Made by a program: the position numbers and the translations under genes. Below, one piece after another: positions 1-8,404 of a DNA stretch of 64,000 bases (position 1 is the first letter of the stretch; each line of letters starts with the position of its first letter). The DNA comes from Pseudoalteromonas arabiensis (lineage in GTDB: Bacteria > Pseudomonadota > Gammaproteobacteria > Enterobacterales > Alteromonadaceae), in NCBI RefSeq assembly GCF_001550155.1, contig NZ_LRUF01000021.1, positions 124,001 to 188,000 on the forward strand, written 5' to 3'. Under the pieces are notes generated by a model, which saw nothing but the letters and a program-made list of their open reading frames with translations, was not told the DNA's origin and searched no databases.

Positions 1-342
1 TATCACTCTGGTGTTGATAGTGCTCGTACAATTCTTGATTTAGAGCCGCGCCCAACGGCAGTCTTTGCATCAAACGATTATATGGCGGCTGCAGTACTTA
101 AACTAGCAACACAAATGCAATTAAAAGTGCCTGATGATATCTCAATTGCCGGTTTTGATAATGCACCCATTGCACGTCATATTTGGCCTGGACTAACAAC
201 TATTGCGCAACCAGTTGAAGAAATGACCCACCAAGCGGTAACACAACTAATTAGTCATATTAGTGAGCCACAAGAAACACCTTATCAGGTAACGCTTGAA
301 GCAAAACTAATTACTCGCGAGTCAACAGCTGCAATTAAATAA
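1..342 (+). CDS. LacI-family transcriptional regulator, C-terminal part
   Basis: This is an open reading frame entering from the left edge of the window; only the last 113 codons are present. The segment reads as the end of a periplasmic-binding-protein-like effector domain: PTAVFASNDYMA followed by PDDISIAGFDNAPIA and a TTIAQP segment, all typical of LacI/GalR regulators. The DNA-binding helix-turn-helix is outside the window. It lies directly upstream of edd-eda-gap in the same direction and is separated from them by a terminator and a promoter with twin CG-centred palindromes. It is therefore the obvious candidate regulator of that operon; this is inference from position. The sugar or phosphosugar effector cannot be read from the fragment. 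Confidence 0.88.
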   Translation, partial: YHSGVDSARTILDLEPRPTAVFASNDYMAAAVLKLATQMQLKVPDDISIAGFDNAPIARHIWPGLTTIAQPVEEMTHQAVTQLISHISEPQETPYQVTLEAKLITRESTAAIK

Positions 343-366
343 AATTCAATTTGTTTTTTTCACAGT

Positions 367-403
367 AGCCCGAGATTGAGTGACGCTTTCTCGGGCTTTT
401 TTT
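367..403 (+). terminator. Intrinsic terminator after the LacI-family gene
   Basis: A perfect 9-bp stem (AGCCCGAGA at 367-375 pairing with TCTCGGGCT at 389-397) is followed by a run of T. It sits 25 bases after the stop codon and separates the regulator transcript from the edd promoter. Confidence 0.85.
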
Positions 404-589
404 ATGTAAATTCCTTCCTTGGTTGTTTTTATATAACCACCTGAATTTAAAGAGCTACATTGCTGTTTCTCAAAGTTAAAGTGGAACTTTAAACATAACT
501 TGAGCATGAATTTTACTCATAGTTAGCTAAAATAATGTTGTTCATTATTTGGTCATTTAAAAAAATTAAACTAAATTTAACAGATAAGG

Positions 590-637
590 TTGACACCGGT
601 GTCACAGTCATGAGTTAATACAGTGACACCGGTGTCA
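590..637 (+). promoter_or_regulatory. edd promoter with twin palindromic operators
   Basis: Two identical perfect palindromes, TGACACCGGTGTCA, occupy 591-604 and 624-637, with centres 33 bp apart (about three helical turns). The first overlaps a consensus -35 (TTGACA, 590-595). A plausible -10 (GTTAAT, 614-619) lies 18 bp downstream, so the second palindrome would sit at the transcription start. CG-centred even palindromes of this kind are typical of LacI-family operators. The binding protein is inferred to be the LacI-type regulator encoded just upstream. The rest of the 343-724 gap holds the terminator and a leader of about 90 bases; I see no gene in it. Confidence 0.7.
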
Positions 638-724
638 GGTTGGTTGTGAGAGACAGCCTGTCAGCGTACCTTTGAACGGGTAAATCAAAGATGCTCAGTG
701 CAATTATTTTCGTGGAGTCTGTAA

Positions 725-2623
725 TTGTCACTGAGCCTTTATCCTCTAACTATAGAGATGAGTCGAATTTATATGTTGCATCCTCGTATCCAAGAAGTCA
801 CCGAACGCGTTATTGAACGTAGTAAAGAGACCCGCCAAGCTTATTTAGATCGTATCGCGCACGCAAAAAAACAAACAAGAGTACGTGCCGGCTTAGGTTG
901 CGGTAATATTGCACACGTTATGGCTGCTTGTAGCAGCGATGACAAAGCTCGTTTAAAAGCAGATGAGCAACCAAATTTAGCGATTATTAATGCTTACAAC
1001 GATATGCTTTCTGCGCATGTGCCTTACAAAGAATATCCTGATTTAATAAAAACTATTGCTACCAAGTACGATGCAACAGCACAAGTTGCCGGTGGCGTGC
1101 CTGCAATGTGTGACGGTGTTACTCAAGGCCGTGACGGTATGGAGCTTTCATTGTTCTCACGTGATGTGATTGCAATGTCTACAGCGGTTTCTTTATCGCA
1201 TGACGTGTTCGACGGTGTTTTCTGTTTAGGCGTATGCGACAAGATTGTCCCTGGACTGTTAATTGGTGCCTTATCATTTGGTCATTTACCAACGTATTTC
1301 TTACCTGCAGGTCCAATGCAATCGGGTATTCCAAATAAAGAAAAAGCCCGTGTTCGTCAAAAATTTGCACAAGGCTTAGTAAGTCGTGAAGAGCTGTTAG
1401 AAGCAGAAAGCGCGTCTTACCACAGTGCTGGTACTTGTACTTTCTACGGCACGGCAAACTCGAATCAAATGTTAATGGAAATCATGGGTCTACATTTACC
1501 AGGTAGCTCTTTCATTAACCCATACACAGAACTACGTGATGGTTTAACAGGTCATGCTGTCGAAACCATGTTAAAGCAGTTAATCGATACACAAGACGCT
1601 AATTGCCTTGCTGATGTAGTGAGTGAGAAAACAATTATTAATGGTTTAGTTGGCTTGTTATCAACAGGCGGCTCAACGAACCACGCAATCCACTTAGTAG
1701 CAATTGCGAAAGCAGCGGGTGTAATCCTTACATGGAAAGACATGGCTGACTTATCAGAAGTTGTGCCACTTCTTACGCGTATCTACCCGAATGGCTCAGC
1801 AGATGTGAACCACTTCCAAGCTGCCGGCGGTATGGGCTTCTTAATGAAGCAACTGCTTAGCAAAGGTTATTTACATAACGATGTGAAAACCATTGTGGGT
1901 GATGGCCTAGAAGCATACACCACAGAGCCAATGTTAGATAAAGACTCATCAGTGATCATGACAAACAGCACAGGCCCAAGCAAAGTTAAATGGGTGGCGT
2001 GCCCTGAAAAGTCTCACGACGAAGATGTATTACGCCCAATTGATAACCCGTTTAGCAAGCAGGGTGGTTTACAGCTTCTAACAGGTAACCTTGGCAAAGC
2101 CGTTATTAAGGTTTCTGCGGTGGCTGAGTCACATCAAATTGTATCTGCACCGGCTAAAGTATTTAGCTCACAAGGTGAGTTACAAGAAGCGTATAGCCGC
2201 GGTGAATTAAACACAGACTTTATTGCTGTAATTAAAGAGCAAGGTCCAAAAGCGAAAGGTATGCCTGAGCTTCACAAATTAACGCCAGTAATGGCAACAC
2301 TGCAAGACCAAGGCTACAAAGTGGCGATTGTTACAGACGGTCGTATGTCGGGCGCATCAGGTAAAGTGCCTGCTGCTATCCACTTAGCACCAGAAGCGGT
2401 TGAAGGTGGTGTAATCGCAAAAATTCACGAAGGTGATTTAGTGACCCTTGATGCACCAGCGGGTGTATTAAAAGTACATGTAAGCGATGAAGAATTAGCA
2501 AAACGTGAATTACAACTTAGCCAGCCAAGCCAAACATACGGTACAGGCCGAGAGTTATTTGCAGGTTTCAGAAATATAGTAAGTAGTGCAGACCTTGGCG
2601 CGAGCGCCTTTGGTTTAGAATAA
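725..2623 (+). CDS. edd: Phosphogluconate dehydratase (Entner-Doudoroff)
   Basis: Edd dehydrates 6-phosphogluconate to 2-keto-3-deoxy-6-phosphogluconate in the cytoplasm. It belongs to the IlvD/Edd Fe-S dehydratase family. Visible family motifs include [21 protein letters not shown] and [10 protein letters not shown], the last two carrying cysteines expected to bind the cluster, and [15 protein letters not shown] near the C-terminus. The reading frame opens at a TTG (725) preceded by GTGGAG at good spacing. An internal ATG at 773 begins the stretch that aligns with known Edd N-termini ([15 protein letters not shown]), so the true start is one of these two; the ribosome-binding site favours 725. 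It is the first gene of edd-eda-gap, under the twin-operator promoter. Confidence 0.95.
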   Translation: MSLSLYPLTIEMSRIYMLHPRIQEVTERVIERSKETRQAYLDRIAHAKKQTRVRAGLGCGNIAHVMAACSSDDKARLKADEQPNLAIINAYNDMLSAHVPYKEYPDLIKTIATKYDATAQVAGGVPAMCDGVTQGRDGMELSLFSRDVIAMSTAVSLSHDVFDGVFCLGVCDKIVPGLLIGALSFGHLPTYFLPAGPMQSGIPNKEKARVRQKFAQGLVSREELLEAESASYHSAGTCTFYGTANSNQMLMEIMGLHLPGSSFINPYTELRDGLTGHAVETMLKQLIDTQDANCLADVVSEKTIINGLVGLLSTGGSTNHAIHLVAIAKAAGVILTWKDMADLSEVVPLLTRIYPNGSADVNHFQAAGGMGFLMKQLLSKGYLHNDVKTIVGDGLEAYTTEPMLDKDSSVIMTNSTGPSKVKWVACPEKSHDEDVLRPIDNPFSKQGGLQLLTGNLGKAVIKVSAVAESHQIVSAPAKVFSSQGELQEAYSRGELNTDFIAVIKEQGPKAKGMPELHKLTPVMATLQDQGYKVAIVTDGRMSGASGKVPAAIHLAPEAVEGGVIAKIHEGDLVTLDAPAGVLKVHVSDEELAKRELQLSQPSQTYGTGRELFAGFRNIVSSADLGASAFGLE

Positions 2624-2657
2624 TAATACGCCGTTACTGGGCTATGAGGAACATACA

Positions 2658-3278
2658 ATGAGCATTGAGAAAATTTTATCATCGGCACCTGTGGTACCGG
2701 TTGTTGTTATCGAAAAACTTGAAGATGCAGCACCCCTTGCACGTGCGCTTTATAACGGTGGCTTAAAAGCATTAGAAATTACTTTACGTACGCCGATTGC
2801 GGCAGAAGCTGTAAAGCTAATGAAAGAAGCCGTACCAGAAGCATACGTTGGCACAGGTACCGTTGTTGATAAAGCGACATTTAATGCATCTGTTGAAGCC
2901 GGCGCTGACTTCATGGTTAGCCCAGGTGTAAACGACGAATTATTAGCACTGGCTAAAGACACTGATATTCCATTTTTACCAGGTGCAGCTACACCAAGTG
3001 AAGTAATGAAATTAGCAAGCCATGGTTTTAAGTTCTTAAAGTTCTTCCCTGCAGAAGCGGCAGGTGGCACGGCAATGCTTAAATCAATTGGTGGTCCTTT
3101 ACCACAAGTAACTTTTTGCCCAACAGGTGGCATTAGCCTTGAAACAGCGCCTAACTACCTCGCACTTAAAAACGTTATCTGCGTAGGTGGTACTTGGATG
3201 TTAGATAAACAACTTATTGAAAACAAAGACTGGCAAGCCATTGAAGCGCTTGCTCGCCAAGCAAGTGAAGTAAAATAA
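2658..3278 (+). CDS. eda: KDPG aldolase (2-dehydro-3-deoxy-phosphogluconate aldolase)
   Basis: Eda splits KDPG into pyruvate and glyceraldehyde 3-phosphate, the second step of the Entner-Doudoroff pathway. The 206-residue protein has the class I aldolase layout: LKALEITLRTP with catalytic Glu40, GTGTV, and FKFLKFFPAE with the Schiff-base Lys at about residue 128 (five residues earlier than E. coli numbering). A phosphate-binding GGI segment follows. The gene begins 34 bases after edd with an AGGA ribosome-binding site and is followed by gap after 18 bases, so the three are very probably one transcript. Confidence 0.97.
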   Translation: MSIEKILSSAPVVPVVVIEKLEDAAPLARALYNGGLKALEITLRTPIAAEAVKLMKEAVPEAYVGTGTVVDKATFNASVEAGADFMVSPGVNDELLALAKDTDIPFLPGAATPSEVMKLASHGFKFLKFFPAEAAGGTAMLKSIGGPLPQVTFCPTGGISLETAPNYLALKNVICVGGTWMLDKQLIENKDWQAIEALARQASEVK

Positions 3279-3296
3279 TTAACGGGAGATATTAGA

Positions 3297-4301
3297 ATGA
3301 TTAATGTTGCAATTAATGGCTATGGACGTATCGGTCGTAACGTATTACGTGCTCTTTACGAGTCAGCTCAAAACAACGAAATCAAAATCGTTGCAATCAA
3401 CGATTTAGCACCAGCAAATGTTAACGCGCATTTAACTCAATTTGACTCAGTACACGGTCAATTTTCTCAAAAAGTAACACTTGCTGAAAACACCATGCTA
3501 ATTGGTAATGATGAAATTACCCTTACGCAAGAGCGTGATCCTGCAAACCTGCCTTGGAAAGCATTAAACGTAGATATCGTTTTAGAATGTACAGGTTTAT
3601 TCACTTCACGTGACGCAGCGGCTAAACACATTGAAGCAGGTGCTAAAAAAGTAATCGTTTCTGCGCCTGGTACTGACATGGATGCAACCGTTGTTCATGG
3701 TGTTAACAGCGACGTATTAAACGCTGACAGCAACATCATTTCGAACGCATCGTGTACAACAAACTGTTTAGCGCCGATTGCAAAAGCAATCAACGACACA
3801 GTAGGTATTGAGCAAGGTAGCATGACGACAATTCATGCTTACACAAACGATCAAAACTTATCTGACGTTTATCACCCAGACTTATACCGTGCACGTAGCG
3901 CAACTCAGTCAATGATCCCAACCAAAACAGGTGCTGCTAAAGCCGTTGGTCTAGTGCTTCCTGAACTTGCAGGTAAACTTGACGGCATGGCAGTACGTGT
4001 ACCAACAATCAATGTTTCTTTAGTAGACTTAACGTTCGTTGCTAAGCGTGAAACAACGGCAGCAGAAATCAACGAAGTCGTTAAAGCAGCATCTGAAGGT
4101 GCAATGCAAGGTATTCTTGAATACAACGAACTGCCGCTTGTTTCTATCGACTTTAACCACAACCCAGCGTCTTCAATCTTCGATTCTACACAAACTAAAG
4201 TAGATGGTAAGCTTGTTAAAGTAATGGCTTGGTACGATAACGAGTGGGGTTTCTCAAACCGCATGTTAGACCAAGTTAAAGCGCTAGGTCAGTTCTTATA
4301 A
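3297..4301 (+). CDS. gap: Type I glyceraldehyde-3-phosphate dehydrogenase
   Basis: This enzyme oxidises and phosphorylates glyceraldehyde 3-phosphate to 1,3-bisphosphoglycerate. Visible features are the N-terminal Rossmann motif NGYGRIGRN, Asp36 in INDL, which points to NAD preference, the active-site [12 protein letters not shown] with catalytic Cys153, and [11 protein letters not shown] near the C-terminus. Length (334) is normal for GapA-type enzymes. Placement after eda means the triose phosphate released by the aldolase can go straight to lower glycolysis, so the operon is a compact Entner-Doudoroff glycolytic cassette. The genome may hold another gap paralogue; I cannot tell whether this one is the main glycolytic enzyme. 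Confidence 0.96.
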   Translation: MINVAINGYGRIGRNVLRALYESAQNNEIKIVAINDLAPANVNAHLTQFDSVHGQFSQKVTLAENTMLIGNDEITLTQERDPANLPWKALNVDIVLECTGLFTSRDAAAKHIEAGAKKVIVSAPGTDMDATVVHGVNSDVLNADSNIISNASCTTNCLAPIAKAINDTVGIEQGSMTTIHAYTNDQNLSDVYHPDLYRARSATQSMIPTKTGAAKAVGLVLPELAGKLDGMAVRVPTINVSLVDLTFVAKRETTAAEINEVVKAASEGAMQGILEYNELPLVSIDFNHNPASSIFDSTQTKVDGKLVKVMAWYDNEWGFSNRMLDQVKALGQFL

Positions 4302-4348
4302 GATTAGGTTCTTATGATAGATCAGTAAAAGTTTAAGCTTTATCCAAC

Positions 4349-4374
4349 AAAGCCACGTTCATCGTGGCTTTTTT
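4349..4374 (+). terminator. Intrinsic terminator after gap
   Basis: AAGCCACG (4350-4357) pairs with CGTGGCTT (4363-4370) across a 5-base loop and is followed by TTTT. It closes the edd-eda-gap operon. The following 4375-4587 stretch is A+T-rich and shows no gene I can support. Confidence 0.85.
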
Positions 4375-4587
4375 GGTCTTAGTGCTTAGTTACTTCCTTA
4401 CTATGGATTGATATAAATATTAAGCTATTTATTTTTTCTGTAAATTTTAAAAATAATGTTAAATGCTAAGAGGGGAAAGACAGTAACAACGGCATAAAAC
4501 ATAGATTGCCTAGTATCCGAAGGTGATGAGAGCCAGTGATATGTTATGGCTGAAAAAATTATAAAATAGATTGTTAAGTTAAGCGCT

Positions 4588-5100
4588 TTACTCATTGTTT
4601 TGACATTTATTTACAGTTTTTGTTGAAAGGTCATTTATGAATGCTACTGCTTCTTGAACACTATTTTGTTCAATTCTTGGCACTATAATCGTTTTCATAA
4701 AAAATTCATTATTATCATTTTTTACTTCTATAAAAAATAAATCAAAGTCATGGCTATTAGGAAATTTAGCTTGAATAATTCTATTATGGCTAAATGGATT
4801 TGTTATGTCTTGAATGATTTTAGTATTATAAAAAAGGTGTTCTTCTAAGTTCTCTTTTTGGTATGCATTTAAAAAAGTATTATAAATCTTCTCCACTGGT
4901 GTTGTTGAAGATATTTCCCTTTTTTTGAGGTTATCTTTAGTTAACTTCCATACATTAAGGCTTGCCTCAATTGAGTTAGAAGATATTTGTTCAGAGTAAA
5001 TAGGAAGCCTTTCGGAAGCTGTGTTACATTTCACCTTAGATTGCCCGTGAACGGTAAAGTTAATGCAACAAAGGGAAAGAAAAATCATCGTTCTAATCAT
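4588..5100 (-). CDS. Exported protein of unknown function (third gene of a small operon)
   Basis: I do not recognise this 170-residue protein. It begins with a clear signal peptide (MIRTMIFLSLCCINFTVHGQ) and is otherwise hydrophilic, with Cys25 and Cys166 as a possible disulfide pair, so it is probably periplasmic or secreted. Its ATG overlaps the end of the upstream 60-residue gene by 8 bases, suggesting translational coupling. It is A+T-rich compared with the flanking metabolic genes. The three genes at 5829-4588 form one minus-strand unit; a toxin, immunity or envelope-stress role would be guesswork. Confidence 0.7.
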   Translation of the reverse strand: MIRTMIFLSLCCINFTVHGQSKVKCNTASERLPIYSEQISSNSIEASLNVWKLTKDNLKKREISSTTPVEKIYNTFLNAYQKENLEEHLFYNTKIIQDITNPFSHNRIIQAKFPNSHDFDLFFIEVKNDNNEFFMKTIIVPRIEQNSVQEAVAFINDLSTKTVNKCQNNE

Positions 5101-5275
5101 TTTTTACATTCTTTTCTATTTTAAAAGATAAGTAGTTTAAGTAGATAATACAAATTACTACAGTTGAAAAAAAGACGATACCTTTTTGCATTTCCGTAGA
5201 AGAGTAATACCAGCCTAATAAGGCTAAAAGCTCAATTAAGAATACCCCAGCTATCATCCTAACAATATAATTCAT
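5093..5275 (-). CDS. Small two-helix membrane protein, unknown
   Basis: A 60-residue protein with two predicted transmembrane segments (about residues 7-24 and 33-52) joined by a short polar loop, with a Lys-rich C-terminal tail. No family is recognised. The start ATG lies two bases after the stop of the upstream 183-residue gene with no good Shine-Dalgarno, and the end overlaps the downstream exported protein by 8 bases. Both point to coupled translation within a three-gene operon. It could anchor or accompany the exported third product. Confidence 0.65.
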   Translation of the reverse strand: MNYIVRMIAGVFLIELLALLGWYYSSTEMQKGIVFFSTVVICIIYLNYLSFKIEKNVKND

Positions 5276-5277
5276 TA

Positions 5278-5829
5278 TTAATTTGGTGTATTTATAGTGT
5301 TAATTGAAGAGCGTCTCTTAATTTCTGAGTTTACTTCGTTAAGTTCTGACTTGTTAAAAAAAACGGTCCCCCATACAACAATAGTAACCAAACCACCTTT
5401 AGTTAGTTTTCTCTCTTTCCATAACTTTTTAATAAAGTCTTTCCCGCTCATAAGAGATGCACCTACACCTGTAAAAGACGCGATATTATCAATTTGAGAG
5501 TGGAAGGATTGTTCCGCAAGTAATTCTTCCCTTGTTAGTGACCACACCCCCCAATCTTTGTTAATTAGTGTAGGCTCTACTGCAACTGATATTAGCTTCC
5601 CAGTTAGAGCTCTATTAGGTAAGCTTCTGATTAGAGTCATAACTTCGACTCTTTGATACCGATCTAAGTGGCGATAAAGTATTGCTCCACAAATAGCTTC
5701 GACTTCATTGTTACCTCCATCTTTAACTAATGCATATGGTATTTCAATTATTGTTGCCAGCGCCCTAAGTTGTTCAGCTGAGTTACTTGGCAGGGTGTAA
5801 GGAAGGTTATTTATTGAGAAAGTTGACAT
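5278..5829 (-). CDS. Unknown 183-residue protein, first gene of the small operon
   Basis: I do not recognise this family. The N-terminal 120 residues look soluble and helical. A Gly/Ser-containing GVGASLMSGKDFIKKLW segment follows, then a short hydrophobic stretch (LVTIVVWGTVFF, about residues 146-157) that could be membrane-associated, and a polar tail. The ATG has an AGGA ribosome-binding site seven bases upstream, so this is the well-translated lead gene of the unit ending at 4588. The 5830-6013 gap upstream should hold the promoter; I see no unmistakable -35/-10 pair in it. Confidence 0.7.
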   Translation of the reverse strand: MSTFSINNLPYTLPSNSAEQLRALATIIEIPYALVKDGGNNEVEAICGAILYRHLDRYQRVEVMTLIRSLPNRALTGKLISVAVEPTLINKDWGVWSLTREELLAEQSFHSQIDNIASFTGVGASLMSGKDFIKKLWKERKLTKGGLVTIVVWGTVFFNKSELNEVNSEIKRRSSINTINTPN

Positions 5830-6013
5830 TTTTATTCCTTTAAAAATTGTTTATAAAGTCGTTGATAAGATTACGTAGTTCCTTTTTTAAAGTCAATCGT
5901 ATCTACCATGAAGGTATAACTTCTTTAGATTTATAGTTTTCTTAGCCTTTTGGTTTTTACTAAAAAGTTTTTATTTACAGTATCTTGCCTCTTAAATTTT
6001 TTAGGGACAGATA

Positions 6014-6358
6014 ATGAATAAATTTTTAATACTCGTATGCTTATTTTTAGTGGCCTGCTCATCAACAGAACAAAGTAACTTACCAAACTTTACTATTCCC
6101 AAAGACGTGATATCACAAGCAAAAGACGAATTTAGACGGTCAGATAATAAAATCTTATTCATGATGATGGTTAATCAAGCGGGTGATGTTGTGAAAGTCA
6201 GCGTGTTGGATAACAAATTACAAAACAAGCAATTCTTAAATATGTTTAAAAAGAATATGTACCAGCTTAAGTATCCAAAGGCACAAAAAGGCGACCCAGA
6301 ATTTAGAGAATTTATTTTACCATTCGGTGTACAAACTGAAGTGGAATTTTATGGCTAA
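6014..6358 (+). CDS. Small lipoprotein, possible TonB-C-like fold
   Basis: A 114-residue protein with a lipoprotein signal (MNKFLILVCLFLVAC, lipobox LVAC, Cys15), so it should be lipidated. The remainder has the pattern of a TonB C-terminal-like domain: a central FMMMVNQAGDVVKVSVLDN strand pair and a C-terminal TEVEFYG strand. Similarity to that fold is my reading of the pattern, not an alignment. The gene at 8405-8749 encodes a clearer member of the same type. AGGGA lies upstream of the ATG at normal spacing. Confidence 0.65.
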   Translation: MNKFLILVCLFLVACSSTEQSNLPNFTIPKDVISQAKDEFRRSDNKILFMMMVNQAGDVVKVSVLDNKLQNKQFLNMFKKNMYQLKYPKAQKGDPEFREFILPFGVQTEVEFYG

Positions 6359-6380
6359 TTTCAATGGCAAAGGAAATACA

Positions 6381-6497
6381 ATGAAGAATATCTTGTGAGT
6401 AGCTTTACTCATTACAGCGGCGATACTTTTTACTTATGTGTTCTCGGTTCTAGGTAGTCTAAACAATTGTGATTCCTTAAAGTTATGTGTAATTTAA
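6381..6497 (+). pseudogene. Broken small exported-protein gene with in-frame TGA
   Basis: An ATG at 6381 with a good AGGAAA ribosome-binding site reads only MKNIL before a TGA (6396-6398). The same frame continues without interruption for 32 more codons as a hydrophobic signal-like stretch (VALLITAAILFTYVFSVLG) and a Cys-containing tail, ending in TAA at 6495. Read through, it would be a 38-codon exported or membrane micro-protein. The simplest reading is a nonsense mutation. Read-through or a sequencing error is possible, and I see no selenocysteine context. Confidence 0.4.
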
Positions 6498-6615
6498 TTT
6501 TTAAGAGTCGTATTGTGATAGTTTTGTGTCTGGCTTCGTACTAAGCTAACGTATAAAAAAGCTGAGGCTAATACCATCTGAGAGCTATTTTGTCTAAACA
6601 TACAAGGAGAGTTTC

Positions 6616-7080
6616 GTGAAAAAATCTATATTGGTGTTAATTTGTTTTCTTCTGTCATTTTCTGGTAGTGCAAAAGATAAATTCACCTCAGAGCAATTAA
6701 TTGAGAAAGCTAAAACATTTGTAGAAGCAAAAAATGCGCGTCAACAGCCCAACACGACAATTAAAGAAATAGACTACTTTATCTCGTTGCTAGCCGATGA
6801 TTTTATTGATGAACACGTCAAATTCAAATTTGTTTATACAGATAAATCAAAACTCCGAGAGGATATGGTTAGTAAGTTAAATGATGAAGTTATCTTTAGT
6901 TCAATAGAAATAAATGAGGTAATGGTTGGCGCTAATGTCGTTTTTGTAAAAATGACTGAATTAGGTAAAGTTAAGCCTGCTCATTTAGACAAAACTATCG
7001 AGTACAATAAAACCAATATTGTTTCACTTGAGTTTGATCAATTAGGCTTAATTAAACACATTCGCCGACATCACGGCTAA
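6616..7080 (+). CDS. Exported SnoaL/NTF2-like protein
   Basis: A GTG start with an AAGGAGA ribosome-binding site opens a 154-residue protein. It has a signal peptide (MKKSILVLICFLLSFSGSA) and a small alpha+beta domain of NTF2/SnoaL appearance: helical N-terminal half with DYFISLLADDFIDEHVKF, then alternating strands ending IVSLEFDQLGLIKHIRRHHG. Such domains act as small-molecule-binding or isomerase-like scaffolds, but no substrate can be read here. Family assignment is by pattern and moderate. It is probably periplasmic. It is one of a string of unrelated small genes between 6 and 8.8 kb. Confidence 0.6.
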   Translation: MKKSILVLICFLLSFSGSAKDKFTSEQLIEKAKTFVEAKNARQQPNTTIKEIDYFISLLADDFIDEHVKFKFVYTDKSKLREDMVSKLNDEVIFSSIEINEVMVGANVVFVKMTELGKVKPAHLDKTIEYNKTNIVSLEFDQLGLIKHIRRHHG

Positions 7081-7208
7081 TGTTTACCTATCAAGATGAT
7101 AAAGGATAAGGGCGTCTAAATGTTGGACAGATGTTCGTTACTAATCGATTTTAGCTAACATTAATACTTCTCTTTTTATGGCGTTGGTATGTTATTGAGA
7201 AAGTGTAT

Positions 7209-7430
7209 ATGTTAAAAATAAGAATTACAGGCTTCGAAAACCTTAAAAAAATTTCTATGGACAGAGCCTTTAACTTAAACACCTCACTTGATTTAAAAGC
7301 CTCAAAGTTAATTACTGATGAGCTTTTAAAAAATGGAGTTGTTGAGTTCGACTTATGTAATGCTAACAACGTAATTGGCTTGCTTAGTGACCTTAAATTG
7401 GCAAATGCAACAATTGAGTTCGTTGAGTAA
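7209..7430 (+). CDS. Hypothetical small protein
   Basis: A 73-residue cytosolic-looking protein (MLKIRITGFENLKKI...), unrecognised. I chose the ATG at 7209 over the GTG at 7203 because a GAGAA ribosome-binding site (7197-7201) is correctly spaced for it. The composition, with regular alternation of hydrophobic and charged residues, is more protein-like than the longer antisense frame covering the same DNA, so I keep this strand. Confidence 0.5.
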   Translation: MLKIRITGFENLKKISMDRAFNLNTSLDLKASKLITDELLKNGVVEFDLCNANNVIGLLSDLKLANATIEFVE

Positions 7431-7602
7431 TGCCATATGACATATGGTTTGGGATGAGACGAAAAAAGCTTTTTATAAGTAAACCCCAAGCACAGCACCA
7501 ACTCTGACAAACCGAGCAGGTAGCGGCTCAGTCCAATAAGCGATAATGCAACACAAGCTATGTCGCATAAATATTAAAATGTTTTGTCTACAGGGAGTTC
7601 CG

Positions 7603-7977
7603 TTGAACATTAGGCATATCTTTTTGTTCAGTTTAATCGTTATTTGTTCAGCGTGTACAACGTCTGGTCAGCTTTATTATGTTGATACAGAGGGTAATGA
7701 AAGGCTTGGTTGTGACGTAGAATTTATTGGTATGCCAAGTGTCGATATATTTGCCGTTGAATATGCTTTAAGCCTTTGTGCTAAAAGCATTGTCAAAAAA
7801 GGTGGCAGGATTAAGGAAAGTCACCTTTTAAAAATTGATACTACGATTCCTGCTGCGCCTTGTGGTGAGGCTTGGACTCATGAGCTAGCAAAGCAACATT
7901 TCCAATCCAAATATATATCTAAAAAAGAGTATGGTTATATTGTTTTCGAGCTCGCTGAAATAAACAAGTGCACATAA
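7603..7977 (+). CDS. Small lipoprotein of unknown function
   Basis: The reading frame is open from 7546, but the protein makes sense from the TTG at 7603. It has a CAGGGAG ribosome-binding site six bases upstream and yields a canonical lipoprotein signal (NIRHIFLFSLIVICSAC, lipobox CSAC). The mature part is about 105 residues with several cysteines (CDVEF, SLCAKS, APCGEAW, NKCT), suggesting disulfides in the periplasm. Family not recognised. Its stop codon TAA is the first triplet of a TAACAAACAACTCAAG stretch that resembles the left end of an integron attC site. Confidence 0.6.
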   Translation: MNIRHIFLFSLIVICSACTTSGQLYYVDTEGNERLGCDVEFIGMPSVDIFAVEYALSLCAKSIVKKGGRIKESHLLKIDTTIPAAPCGEAWTHELAKQHFQSKYISKKEYGYIVFELAEINKCT

Positions 7978-8091
7978 CAAACAACTCAAGCAGATTAGCA
8001 ATGGTTAACGTTTGAGTAACTTGGAATTTATCCCATTGCCCTTATATCTATAGTAATAATTACAACTGCGATTAATGCATGGAGGTATATT

Positions 8092-8283
8092 GTGGGCATA
8101 GAAATAATGTCAATGTTTCAGCCTTCGCTAAAAAACCTAGCGAAGGCTGAAGAAAGAAGATTGGATCTACATGAGAACGGTGATGACTCAAATAAAAGAG
8201 CTGAGTTAGATAAAATAAGCAAAGAAGGCCTTTCACCAAACAGCTTTAAAAAAGAAAAAAGGTCAGGTGAAGATTCACCATAA
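8092..8283 (+). CDS. Hypothetical small hydrophilic protein with an internal RNA hairpin
   Basis: A GTG start with an excellent GGAGG ribosome-binding site (8081-8085) opens a 63-residue, highly charged, probably unstructured protein (EERRLDLHENGDD..., KKEKRSGEDS). No family recognised. The coding region contains a perfect 14-bp inverted repeat (8117-8130 / 8138-8151) with a 7-base loop, beginning 25 bases after the start codon. Such a stem could impede or regulate translation. Confidence 0.55.
   Translation: MGIEIMSMFQPSLKNLAKAEERRLDLHENGDDSNKRAELDKISKEGLSPNSFKKEKRSGEDSP
8117..8151 (+). repeat. Perfect 14-bp inverted repeat inside the 8092 gene
   Basis: TTCAGCCTTCGCTA (8117-8130) is the exact reverse complement of TAGCGAAGGCTGAA (8138-8151); the loop is AAAAACC. 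No T run follows on either strand, so it is not a standard terminator. Confidence 0.85.
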
Positions 8284-8404
8284 AAAGTTTTTTAAAAGTC
8301 ATTCTGCTATGGCACTTTTAAGTTGAAATCAAGTTTGCTCTGGGGGATAGTATTAAATCAAAGTTATTGATTAGCGCAGTCGTCAGCTATACAAAAGGAT
8401 TTTA

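Noticed and set aside
7151..7510. 119-residue minus-strand open frame over 7151-7510
   Set aside because: It overlaps the more protein-like plus-strand gene with a good ribosome-binding site; the antisense product has no recognisable features.
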